Of a stretch of 64,000 nucleotides of DNA, positions 22,401 to 33,075 are shown piece by piece. Both the position numbers and the translations under genes were made by a program. The notes under the pieces were generated by a model, which was given only the letters and a program-made list of their open reading frames with translations, did not search any database and was not told the DNA's origin. Position 1 is the stretch's first letter. Each line of letters starts with the position of its first letter. Source of the DNA: Heliocidaris tuberculata (lineage: Eukaryota; Echinodermata; Echinoidea; Camarodonta; Echinometridae); assembly GCA_025618425.1 (NCBI GenBank), contig CM046845.1, forward strand, positions 32,552,277-32,616,276. The letters are read 5' to 3'.

Positions 22401-25400
22401 CCAATTCTTGTCAAGTCAGAATTTTGCACCCTTTCACAAAAGTGGTTTAAAATCACTCAAGCCTAATAACTAGTCAGATTTTTTTGGTGTTATTGCAGAG
22501 GAGGGAATCCGAGGGACCCTAAGCTATCTACAAGAATTAAAATTTATTGAAAATATTCAGAAATATTTATTTTGGGAGACATTGTCCAACTGTTAACTTT
22601 TGGGGGGAGGGTGGAATGTAGATAGACTAATCTGTAATATAATGCTTACTCAATGACAAAGTCTGCAAGTACAAACTGTACTTTATCTTTGGATTAAAAA
22701 AAAAATGTTATGGTACCATATTTAGAGTAAACAATGTTACCAGCAACCAAACTTTAATGTGAAAATTGCTGAGTCATGTGTCAGGTCCACCCCCTGAAGG
22801 GTTGTAGGGTGCTCCAAGTTTAAGACAACCAAAGTTTGGAGGTGCACAACACAAAACATAGACATTAAGCTAAAGCATGGGACTTTCAAACAATCTGACA
22901 TTGTTTGGTTTACTGTGAAAGAAACTTAGTCCAATAAATTGTAAACAAGCTGTGAGTGATCAATAAATAAGAGCTTGCTCAAGTCAGTACCCCTTTAGTA
23001 TTTGGACCAAACCAAACTGATTTCTAGTGCACTGTAGGAGTACCAACTTATTTTAGTACTAACGATCAACTTTGCAAGAAGACTTGGTTGTTTGCATAGT
23101 AGCTGCTTGACAAACTTTTGTTATATCGTTTGCAATGTTTTATCACAATCAAAGTTCACATGTCTACTATGTAAGCACACACCACCATTCAGTACTTCAA
23201 CACTCATGATGTAATGTATGTATTGAGTCTGCCTATATGTTCAAAAGGTACATGTAGAGTAGACTGCTGCATTTGAACAAAAAATTGACTTGTAGGCTAA
23301 TATATTTTAAGTTAGATTCTGGTTTTCACAAATACTACACTAAAATTGTCGTAAATTTTCATCTTACTAAAATGAAAAGACAAAATAACACAGACATAAC
23401 AAATTTGGAATCTCCATTCCAAATTTCCAATAGATACCTGGGAGAGACAATCTCTTCGGAATCTCAAGAACAAACACTGAATGTTCTTTAAAATTTGAAT
23501 GTCATAAATACCTACTTTACTTGATTTTACAGAGTGCAATTTGAACTACCACCAGGCCCCTATTTTGTAAATTTTGTCTTTTATCTTTAAATTTGGTACA
23601 CAATGAAATTATAACAGCTTGAACAACATTCTATTAACTGAAATTCTGTACTCCTTCTGTCCTTGGTGATTTCATTCTCCAAGCATTTGAAATGGATATA
23701 TGGACTAGGTGACTAACTTGGGTCAAACATACCTCTGCTAATTCTCCTATGTAATAGTCTTTCATTAATTCCCTTGCATCAGATGAATGGCCAACATCTT
23801 CAAAAGATTCAGATCCATCACCACCTTCACATCAAAGTTAATACAGAAAAATTAGCCTGAGATACATGAGCATTGTTCACGACTGAGATAAATAGTGGAC
23901 AAGACCTTTTGGAAAAAAAACTCAGAAGATTTACGGAAATTAATAGCAAGCTATTCTGAAGGAAAGCAGAAAATTCCTTGATAATTGGTGACACACTAAA
24001 CAAACTCAGATCATGACCAACAAGAAAATAATGAAATTTCAAACATGTTATTTCTTTCAAAATTCCATGAACCTGGATAGATTTCTCTCATTTTTCTGCT
24101 TTCACACCATCAAACTACATGTAGTTACAAATATTGGATTCCCTTTCATGACAGCATATCAAAGTCACCAATGTGTTTCCCCCAAATTTACTGGGCATCT
24201 GGGTCAACCATTTTTCTGTGATCAGAGTAAACAAGTGACCCTGTACATGTACTCTGTGACTGTCTGCATGACCATGACTATGTAGAACTGCATACTACAA
24301 GCCTGGTAGATACTGCATGAAGTAGGCCAACCAGCACAATTTGCCTAACTTCATGTACATATGTACATAATCTAGTACATCGACATGCAGCATGCTAGCA
24401 CATAATACTTGTGGTACTGGTAGGTATTGAACACTGTAGACTAGAATATTACTATTTCCCCCTTACAGCACATAGAAAATACATATGGGGAGCCCTACAC
24501 GTATGTGACCCCAAAGATCTGATTTAATGAACATAGAAACTACATGTTGATATTCATGTAAAGATTACTATTATGTTATTCACGATGTCCTAAAAGACTA
24601 AACATGCCCCCCAAATTGAATATAAATGATAATTTTCACAAGAGACTACCCTGTCATTTTGACATTGCAAAACCAGGTTGTCCTGTGCCTGCAAACTCAT
24701 TCATTTCACGTGAGTTTAGGATACATGTGAGTTGACATTTTGTTTTTTTTATAAAAGAAATAATTGTTAAAATCAGACCTTTCCAAACTTGTCCTATTAG
24801 TTGAGAAATGCATTCAAATTTTTTCCTTAATTTTGGCAAGTGAATATTAGCAAATGTTACATATTATTCAATCTAACATTTAAAAAAACCCATGCAAGAC
24901 AATAGCAAACTTTATGTAATTAATAAGCTCACTTACCAGCTTGTTCTATCATTACTTCCTCACCACCTGGATGCTGTAAAGTGCAAAAGGGGTATGAACA
25001 ATAAATAACAGAATAAATGAGTAAGGAACTTTTTCTTTTAAAGGGATTCGGTAACTTTGTGGAGGCTTAATTTAATAAATTGTTGAATTTTGATATCTGT
25101 CTTGTATTGATGTTCCGAAGGATAAATACATAGCCAGGCATAGAAAGGTTTTCAAATATATAATGTTATTATTAAGATATCTATGACTGAATACTTTTAA
25201 TGAAATTGCATAACTAAATACATGCAGTAAAAAAAAAACATCTACATGTCTTAGTCTTCAACATTATTAGATACACTTACTGTGTATAATCTAGTCATGC
25301 ATGGACCTACATGTACTGCTCTAGTCACTTGTAGGTCAGAAAGGACCAACAGTTGGTGAATACACATTTTACACGGCTACACAAATAATCTGCGGCAATT

Positions 25401-27619
25401 GGACATCAAAAATATGATATTTGTGAAAGTTAGAATCTCACTTATCTGCAAGTTGCCTGTGAAAGCCCCTCTTCTTTGGTGACCAGCTAAATCATAAATT
25501 CAGGAAATTTAGGATTTTCAGCATCAAATTTTGCCTATATATTTTTTTGAGAAAACCAAGCAATCTCTCTTTGTAGAGAGGGGAATTTTGCATTTGTTTA
25601 TTGTTGCATGCAGTAGTACAGTAGTAGAGGGCAGCAGTTATGTGTTTTCATCATGACCAATTTGATTTAGGAGTACAAGGTTATATCATAACCTCGTAAA
25701 TTGGATGAGTGGCTCTAGTCTACATATAGATCTAGATGTGTTTTTTGTGTGTCATTTAACAGTTAATTCTGGCATGAGCATGAAGAAATTGAAAATATCT
25801 GACAAGATTAATAAATAATGATTTTTTTTTTTATATTTTCACTTTAATTTTATTGCCAAACATCAACTAAAATAGATTATAGCAGCTAGCTAGCTTTTTT
25901 AAAAATAACTTTTTTCATTTTTGTCATCTCTGGATTATTATTAAGAGAAAGATTTAGGGTCTACTTTCATCATCATCATCTTACTATCAGAGCATTGCAA
26001 TAACTTTACACCAGTTTCTATCAATGGCAATAGGTCCTAAGCACTAGCATATTCAATGGGGGGGGGGGGGGGGGGGGCTGCAGGGTGACTTGCCCCCCTG
26101 ACAGAATTTCAACCATGAAAAAAAAAGAATAACTGACTTAATCATTATTCATATACAGTCAAAAGGAAATTGTAACCAAATTGCTTTTAAAACCTCATAA
26201 ATGAAGGGAAAATTTTCAAAAACTTTCTAACTCGGTTACAATGCGACCTCACATACAATATCGTTTTTGAAGCCAATCGTCAAAAAGGTAAGCAGAGTTA
26301 ATAATTGACGTGTAAAGCCAAACAGAGTGAATTTGAATGCCTCTCTTTTTATCAATAAAATGAATCTCAAATATCTTCAAACATATAAATCAAATCAATA
26401 ACTAATGCATGAATTAAGAATAAAGCTGTCCAAAGACAAAACTCCAAACACTTTCAATAGAGAATGTGGCCAACGAGGCAAAAAATTTTGCTTGCCTGCT
26501 TCGTTTGCTTGCAAATATCTATCACGTTGTGCTGTTGTTAATGAGACTCTAAAACGGATAAAAAATGAAATAAAATCAAATGCATAATTTGCAAATTAAA
26601 CATCTACTGGACAGTTCCAATGCAATGCAGCTTCTTTATAGTTCTTTAATGTGTTAGTTCGTTCTCCAAGTTTCCTTACTCGCCTGAAGCCCACTAAGCC
26701 TATGTACATGTACATGTATCTATTCACTTCCTTACCATGTTTTCTTAACTTCTATATACTGGTCAACCTACATGTATATGATTTTAGTAATTCTTATCAG
26801 CATGCTACTACATGTTCTCATAGTTGTTCTTTTCTTAGTTTTATACTTCATGGTTTCAGTTTACCTCCTTGACATTTTATGCAATAGTTTTTAAGCCAGA
26901 ATTAATTCCCCATTTTCATGTTCAGTATCATGGCATGATATTAGTTTGATTTTCTCCTGAGCTTTGTTTTTGTTAGTTGTTTTGTTTATGAAATGTTATA
27001 CATTTCATTTACCTTCATGCTATATTTTACAGGTCTTCTGGGAGCACCAGTTGGTCGGGAAGAGGGACCATTATGGTTACAGTGATTAAGTTTGCTTTCC
27101 TCTTCCCCGGCAGCCATATGATCATTCTGATGCACTCAGAAGACCTCCAGTAAGATTGTGCATTCCTTTAATGTTTGTTTACTCATTTACAATAGTTATA
27201 TTTCTTGTGAATTGCCGAATAAATAATCTTTAAAAAAATTATGGATAGAGTCTAGATCTACAGGGAGATGGGTGATAACATCGATTGACCTACCCCCCCC
27301 CCCCCACAACCCTGATGCAAATTAGGGCCTGAAAAGTGGGTTTTTTTCTTGCTATATCACAATCGGCTTGGAATGTTTTTGCCCCCCCCCCCCCCCCCCC
27401 CCCCCTTGCCAAAGCCACAGTCCAGATAACGCCACTGGTCTTTACGTCATTACGTTACGAATATGATTTATCTATTCTTACCTCATCCAAAAATTGTGTC
27501 ACATCATAAACTTTATTGTGAATGACCAGCCAGAGTGATGTGCTTGTTTTATGTTTTTGGACCTCTGCTAATGGGTAAATCTTTGCCTTCGACTCCTGCT
27601 TTTGCTCTTGTTCAGGCAT
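16401..27619 (-). CDS. CYB5B: Cytochrome b5, tail-anchored (type B-like)
   Basis: Six coding exons: 27619-27482, 24973-24937, 23824-23733, 21448-21422, 20360-20320 and 16485-16401. All borders are GT/AG and all phases agree, giving 139 aa. Cytochrome b5 is a membrane-bound haem electron carrier serving desaturases, P450s and reductases. The axial haem ligands are His47 (HPGGEE) and His71 (VGHSS), 24 residues apart as in the family. The segments [16 protein letters not shown] and [16 protein letters not shown] resemble the outer-mitochondrial form CYB5B more than CYB5A. A linker (two small exons of 27 and 41 nt) leads to a C-terminal anchor, [17 protein letters not shown], with a short tail. 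Organelle targeting (ER or outer mitochondrial membrane) cannot be settled from the tail. The start ATG at 27619 gives a normal short N-terminus. Confidence 0.95.
17327..18489. mobile_element. Tc1/mariner-like non-autonomous element, 1.16 kb
   Basis: Ends match as inverted repeats of the form CTGGTCAAAAGTTTTG then ACCCTGGATTT, with TA on both sides. It lies in CYB5B intron 5. No transposase motif is visible inside. A TAGATAGATAGATAAATGG tract near 18126 looks like a retroelement tail on the minus strand. Confidence 0.75.
19111..19522 (+). mobile_element. TTAA-type repeat E, copy 1
   Basis: About 410 bp beginning TTAACCCTTTCAGGACAG. It matches 20572-20987 in the same orientation and 54441-54834 in reverse, so it is a dispersed family of non-coding elements. 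It lies in CYB5B intron 5. Confidence 0.85.
20572..20987 (+). mobile_element. TTAA-type repeat E, copy 2
   Basis: Starts TTAACTCTTTCAGGACAG and ends CTCGAAAGGGTTAA, so short inverted ends with TTAA borders are visible. It is about 1.46 kb from copy 1 and lies between two CYB5B exons. Confidence 0.87.
21598..22618. mobile_element. Foldback element with three related blocks
   Basis: Ends CAGTGCATCCCAGAAA and, inverted, CATTCCACCCT both lead into AAAGTTAACAG, bounded by TA. Inside, a block of about 200 bp at 21600-21830 is repeated in inverted orientation at 22150-22360 and again at 22390-22610. Non-coding; TA target suggests a Tc1/mariner-type MITE. Located in CYB5B intron 3. Confidence 0.75.
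22620..26040. other. CYB5B introns 1-3, no further feature recognised
   Basis: Apart from the two b5 exons at 23733-23824 and 24937-24973, this is AT-rich intron with no clear transposon ends or other exons. Confidence 0.5.
26045..26125. repeat. G-tract repeat fragment
   Basis: CACTAGCATATTCAATGG followed by about 18 G, then GCCCCCCTGACAG. It is the same arrangement as at 8890-8960, supporting one dispersed family. It lies in CYB5B intron 1. Confidence 0.65.
27030..27240 (+). mobile_element. Probable LINE 3' tail
   Basis: Contains GGTTACAGTGATTAAGTTTG, related to GGTTACAGTGATTCAGTTCA at about 42795-42820, and ends in an AATAAATAATC-type A-rich tail. No coding sequence remains. Assignment is by style and repetition only. 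Confidence 0.4.
27285..27410. repeat. Two poly-C tracts
   Basis: C runs of about 14 (27292-27305) and about 22 (27384-27405) with an intervening segment; on the minus strand these are G-tracts 70-190 bp downstream of the first CYB5B coding exon, inside intron 1. Confidence 0.9.
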
Positions 27620-27859
27620 TTTGAGGAAGGGATTTCTGAACCTTTACCAGTCACGAAACTGCAGAGAACAGTCAAAGGGACAAAGTCCAACTAGTCAGTG
27701 GCAGTGCACGTCCACAGCTACACGTAGTTACACACGTTTATCTTCACCAGAGCAACGGCTGGGTGGATCTTCAATGACACGGTGTCTCCTTCTGACTGCG
27801 GCGCTACCTCAAGTCAAACTTCAAAGACAAAGTCCTCAAAGTAACTAATTGATAAATCC

Positions 27860-28110
27860 TCACTGTGATTTCTTAAAATCATAAACTTGTTATGAAGTTG
27901 TCCATGAATATACTAAGCAGACTAAATAGCCTCAGAGATCGAATTCTTGACAAAATCAAAGTTGAACCTGAATTTACTCGACCGTACGGTAAAAGTCGTC
28001 CGTACGCGCTGCTACGTGCACGACGTGAGGTAGGTCGGTCACATGAGGTCATATGCGCGCGTAACGAACTCTCCATACTATGGCGGCACGCACGGGCGCC
28101 TGACTGAGTA
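27860..28110 (-). promoter_or_regulatory. CpG-rich block upstream of CYB5B, candidate promoter
   Basis: The 27960-28105 segment is rich in CG dinucleotides (CGTACG, GCGCGCG, ACGTGCACG) against an AT-rich, CpG-poor background and sits 250-490 bp upstream of the CYB5B start codon. ATGGCGGC at about 28079 resembles a YY1-type core element. Open frames on both strands here look like chance products of GC-rich DNA. Confidence 0.4.
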
Positions 28111-28315
28111 CCGATAAAAATTTGATTTAATTGATTCATTACTTTATTTACAAAAAGAAAGGAAACGTAATTATGTATATCTAGGCCTATAGAATCAACC
28201 TATGATTTTGTTTTACCTATAATGAACACAGTCTTCAATTATTAATAATTTTGACAATTGGGCATTTTCCCCTAAGATATAGCAGGCGCGTATCCATCTA
28301 TCCATCGGGGGATAC

Positions 28316-28359
28316 GCTCTATATGAATTATCATCAATATATGATAATTCATATAGAGC
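28316..28359. repeat. Perfect 19-bp inverted repeat, 6-bp loop
   Basis: GCTCTATATGAATTATCAT and its exact reverse complement are separated by CAATAT. A strong AT-rich hairpin in intergenic DNA; function unknown. Confidence 0.95.
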
Positions 28360-28624
28360 TATTTCAAAAAGGCATTATAAAAATACTAAATATTACGATT
28401 TTTCAAAAGTTCACCAAATCTGCACACATTACCTATGGCATGTCACACACGTGACCATACATCATGATACAAAATATTACATAACAAAAATCTTTCTACC
28501 ATATATGGTAGAAAATGTGTATCAGATCTCTTCTTTATGAAAAATAGACAGGGAACACACAATTTTTTATTTTTTTTTCTCATTTTCATACATTTATGGA
28601 TATCATTTACTTATATATTTATTG

Positions 28625-28870
28625 AGATACTGTGGAGGTGCTTTGGTCTTATTAGTAGATAAGTAACCGTCGTGCAGATCACAAGGTATGGGGTTCAGTT
28701 AATTGCCATGGCACTAACGTCCTTTGGCAAGACATTTATCTGCATTTGCCATGCTCGATCCAGGGGTAGTAAGTGGGTACCAGTAGGATTTATTTCTTGA
28801 ATGCACTGAGCGCTACGGTTGTCGTGCTAAAACCATGGTAATAATATGCTTGCAGGGCTATCAGGGCAGT
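28625..28870 (+). mobile_element. tRNA-derived SINE
   Basis: The order of motifs is that of invertebrate tRNA-type SINEs: a GGTGCTTTGGTC...AGTAG A-box-like region, GGGGTTCAGTTAATT as a decayed B box, then ACGTCCTTTGGCAAGACA, GGGTACCAGTAGGA and TTGAATGCACTGAGCGC. It is followed closely by the ATT microsatellite. Typical of elements I recall from echinoderm genomes. Confidence 0.65.
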
Positions 28871-28916
28871 ATTTAGTACTGGTGAGGCTCCCCTATTTAG
28901 GTAAACAAGACATATA

Positions 28917-28997
28917 TATTATTATTATTATTAATTCTTATTATTATTGTTATTGTAATTATTATTATTATTATTATTATCATTATTATTATTATCA

Positions 28998-29062
<65 letters not shown>

Positions 29063-29065
29063 GTA

Positions 29066-29128
<63 letters not shown>

Positions 29129-29141
29129 GTAATTATTATTA

Positions 29142-29237
<96 letters not shown>

Positions 29238-29261
29238 TATTATCATTTATATCTGCTATTA

Positions 29262-29306
<45 letters not shown>

Positions 29307-29341
29307 TATTATCATTTATATCTGCTTTTATCATTATTATT
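28917..29341. repeat. (ATT)n microsatellite, compound
   Basis: About 420 bp of ATT units with interruptions. Near the end, a block ATATTATTATCATTTATATC occurs twice about 70 bp apart, indicating higher-order duplication. Tyr- or Ile-only frames across it are not genes. Confidence 0.97.
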
Positions 29342-29344
29342 TAA

Positions 29345-30180
29345 TGTTCAGACCAAGGAATCAAAGTAAACAAATCAAGTATATTCATCTTCAGGCTTGT
29401 TTTCTAAACTATTTTCAGAAGCACGTTTCCATTGGCCAATTAAATTATAAATATACGATTGCTTATTATAATTTGATCATAATTGTATAGGGTTACGCAA
29501 TCAATTCAGAGAATTAAGCAAGAGGAATACAAAAAGTGAAAACAGAATTATTTGGTCAAGAAACTCAACAATAATAGATGAAAAAGACTGTACTCATATG
29601 TACTTGACCACTTGCACTCATGCAGGTCACGTGTGTGACAAAGTTAGTGGGGCAATATTCAAAGAAAAAGAATCATATTTGGAATATTATATGGTGAGAT
29701 GGAGGACACATAAAAATTAGCTAATGCCAAAAAATATAGAAATATAGCTTATGAAAAATATAGATTATCCAAATTGTATTTTTCAAATGGCATAAACTTT
29801 TCATTTTTTGGGGTCACGTGTGTGACATCAGAATTACTTAATTATGCATGTTAATTATTACATAATGCATAGATAAATTTTCTTTTTCCTTCAACTTAAT
29901 CACTTGCAAAAGGACCTAAGAAGGATATGATTAAACTATATAGTTACAACAACTATTAAAGCTCATACTGAGAGATGACTATTATATGGTGAAAAAAGGA
30001 ATGTTTTTTTCACTTTAATTTATGCCAATAAAATTGTATGCAAATTAGCACAATTGGGTCTTCAATTAAAGAAAAAAGTGATCCATGTAAGATTAGATAT
30101 TACTCTTCAAGAATATACTATTCAAAAACAGCAAGAATGAATTTCATTTTTGTCAAAAAGGTTTCACTTTACAAAGAATG
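29345..30180. other. AT-rich intergenic DNA
   Basis: No exon seen. GGTCACGTGTGTGACA occurs at about 29626 and again at about 29811; its complement occurs at about 28440. Confidence 0.5.
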
Positions 30181-30182
30181 GC

Positions 30183-30657
30183 CCTATGTTTCATAGATTT
30201 TTAAATGTTTTTTGAAATATTTTTCCCAACCTCCTAAGCTCCACCCTAAAAAAAAGCAACTCCAGATCTCATTCCTGCAATCATATGACATCATCTGTCA
30301 ATCATCAGTCAGCTATACATAACATTCTACAATAGACAGTGGAATATAACTTCCCCCAGCTCAGCACATGCTCACAATAGAATTGCATGTTTTCACACAA
30401 TACATCCTCATTACCATTCTTTTCCTGGTGATGCTACAGCATGTCTGACATAGCAACTCCTATGTAGGCATTGTATGGTCTATTATAGAACAGATGGTCA
30501 TCTCTGGCAAAGCTGCATACCACTGTCTCTCCTTAGCTCACAAAAGATTGACAGATAATGTCATTGCAGGAATGAGATCTGGGGCATTTTCTTTAGGGTG
30601 GAGCTTAGCATGTTTGAGAAAATGATTTTAAAATTAAATTCATGAAACATATTTAGA
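30183..30657. mobile_element. Foldback element, arms about 120 bp
   Basis: CTAAGCTCCACCCTAAA followed by AGATCTCATTCCTGCAA at the left returns as the reverse complement at the right (TTGCAGGAATGAGATCT, TTTAGGGTGGAGCTTAG). Weaker pairing extends outwards to ATGTTTCAT on both sides. No ORF, so a MITE-like insertion. Confidence 0.8.
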
Positions 30658-31447
30658 TGTTTGAATAACAAAATATAAGTTGTATGCATCCCTGCACTTC
30701 AACAGGAATTAACTTGCATTTGGGTTGCAGGAGACCTTTAAATAGCCTAAGTAAGAAATCAAGTTACAAAATCACGAGTTCATTCGTGAATTTGCTGCTT
30801 GAGATAGTGAGGACTATTAATTCAAATCCTGAGTAAGGTACGGTCGAGATCCGATTAATTCCTAAAAGTTGTTTTTCTATTAGTAAGCTTGGGAGGGTAG
30901 AGGGTGCATGGGGCGGGGGAGGGGGTAAAACGAAATTTGTGTTCAATGTACGGTAAGTGTGGGTAATTGGCAATTGCTACCTTACCCTGACATTAACTAA
31001 AGAAATTATCTGAAGCCGCAAAACTTAGTCCTGGGTGCATAAGTGATGAGAGGTGCTCCCGACACACCCGTCCACCTTTTGAAATTGTGTCTAACTGAAA
31101 CAGTGAAATTACATGTATATTGTCTTTATATAGTTAAATGAGAGGGGTTTGCTAGCTTGATTGATATTTAATAAAGTTGTTGAATTTCTTTCCAATGATC
31201 TCGACCTATCAGAGAAGAAAAATGGAAAAGTATAACACATTTATCTCGAAAATCTTTTAACGGATAGCTATAAGGTCGGAAAATAAATTCGAGGGCTACT
31301 TTACGAGCACTGAGCAAACAAGGAATTAAGCCATTCAGCTGAAGCAGGGAAAACAGTATTATACCCATCAAAATAATTTTCTTGCTGACTACTAGCTAGT
31401 ATATCAAGTTGAAGTGGTCATGACATCTCTAAAGAAGGATGTGAAAG

Positions 31448-32751
31448 CAGGGGCGGCGCGCTGGGGGCAGGGGGCACAGTCCCCCCCCCCCCACACTTTT
31501 CAAAGTACCCCAAAAGTGCCCTTTTATTTCTGAAAAAATATCCCCTTTCTCTCTGATAAGTGGTCTCTTTACTTTCAAAAGTGCCCCCTTTTAAATATAA
31601 GTGCCCTTTCCCCTTCTGAAAAGTGCCCTTTTTTCTTCTTCTGATAAGTGCCCCTTTTGACATCTGATAATTAGCTCCTTATCTCTAAATAAGTACCTTT
31701 TTTCCTTCTGAATAATGCAATATTACTTCGGATAGGTGCCTATTTTTCTTTTATAAGTTTTTCCTTCTAATAAGTGCCCCTTTTCAAATATAATGATTGC
31801 CCCCCCCTTTTCCCTAATATGTGCCCTTTTCTCCCTTGACAAGTGCATTTTATATTCTGATAGGTGCCCCCTTTCCCTTCCAATAAGTACCTATTTCCCC
31901 TTCTGATAAGTGCCCAATTTCAATTCTGAAGTGCCCTTTTCCTATCTAATATGAGCCCTTTCCCTCTTCTCATTAATGCCCCTTTTCATATCTTATAAGT
32001 GCCCCTTTCCACCTCTGACAAGCGCCCTTTCCTCTTCTGATAATTACCCCCTTTTACTTATATTCTCCCACTGTTTCTTAGAAAGAGAGGTATATCTAGC
32101 TTCAAAGAATCGGTGCGGCTTTATATAGTAACAAGTACCCATTTTACTACAACTGCAATGTAAGGCAGTGGAGCTGGAGGCAAGAGGCAGGGGCCACGGA
32201 GCGTTCTTGAAAGTGGGGGGGGGGGGGCTGATCTGATTTCATTCATCAATGACAATTTTCGAGCCTTTTTTCCAAGATTTTTTTTAACGTGTCTACTCAG
32301 AAAGGTGGGGGGGGGACTGCAACCCCCAGCCCCCCCCCCTGGTTCCGTGGCCGATGAGAGGAGCAAATACCCCTCACTCGAATGTGCCCATAATTTACAT
32401 GAAGTATAAGGGCAAAACTTTCTGAAAATCACAACCCAAGGACCTCAGCATTAGGACAAAAAAGTCTGAAAATTTTTGCTCGCTTGCTTCACTCGCTTGC
32501 ACATGAATCATTAAACCATTACACACAACTGCTAATTGGGGAAGCTGAAGCAATGTCCAGAACCACAATAAAAAGGAAGAAGATCAAGTTGATTATGTAT
32601 TAATTAGATTGTAGGGTAATACTAATGCCACAAAATGGTCCCTGTTTTTGCTTTATGTTCACCCTTTGTAGGTGCCCCTTTTTTCTCCTAAAGTGCCCTT
32701 TTTGGCTGTTGCCCCCCCCCCCCCACTTTGAAAGACACTCTGCCACCCCTG
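31448..32751. mobile_element. hAT-type non-autonomous element, 1.3 kb, 8-bp TSD
   Basis: Begins CAGGGGCGGCGCGC and ends CTGCCACCCCTG, and both sides carry the same 8 bp TGTGAAAG (31440-31447 and 32752-32759). An 8-bp duplication with a CAGGGGCG-type end is characteristic of hAT transposons. The interior at 31500-32060 is a degenerate tandem array of AAGTGCCCCTTTT-type units with CTGATAAG spacers, and both ends hold C or G tracts. No transposase is seen. A second MITE sits inside at 32188-32352. Confidence 0.85.
32188..32352. mobile_element. G-tract MITE, copy 1, nested
   Basis: Begins CAGGGGCCACGGAGCG and ends TTCCGTGGCC, with two G-tracts. It shares its whole length with 50843-51012, including TTCATTCATCAATGACAATT in the centre, so it is a defined family. 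It lies inside the 1.3-kb hAT-type element. Confidence 0.8.
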
Positions 32752-32942
32752 TGTGAAAGATAAACATCATACTCAGAATCTTCACTAGCTTAATTATTAT
32801 TTTTACTATGACTATGAGAAACTATGAGAGACTAATAACAAAAATTTGGGGTACATCCTGACCTTCATCTACTACGCCTCAGCAGGCGTATGAATGAGTT
32901 CTCATCATAATTGTTCTCGGCAAATTATATGAAGTAATGCAG

Positions 32943-33075
32943 GCACTGGCGAATCTAAAATTCTCGGGGGGGGGGGGGGAGCACATCTCTGAAATTTTCT
33001 GAAAAACCCAAATTATCACTTCTTCAGTTGTCTTTTGGCATCTAAACCTACTACGGGGGGGGGGGGGGCAATTTA
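32943..33075. repeat. G-tract element fragment
   Basis: CACTGGCGAATCTAAAATTC leads into a run of about 13 G and, 80 bp later, another of about 14. The start resembles the CAGTGGCGCAAATCC end of the element at 35961. The right end is not evident. Confidence 0.55.

Noticed and set aside
27892..28139. Opposing open frames of 71 and 86 codons next to the CYB5B start
   Set aside because: They overlap a CpG-rich likely promoter, match no family I know and have no splice or poly-A context.
28846..29490. Tyr-, Ile- or Leu-rich open frames over 75-214 codons
   Set aside because: They arise from the ATT microsatellite.
31418..31663. 81-codon minus-strand frame with KGxF repeats
   Set aside because: It is a reading of the degenerate minisatellite inside the hAT-type element.
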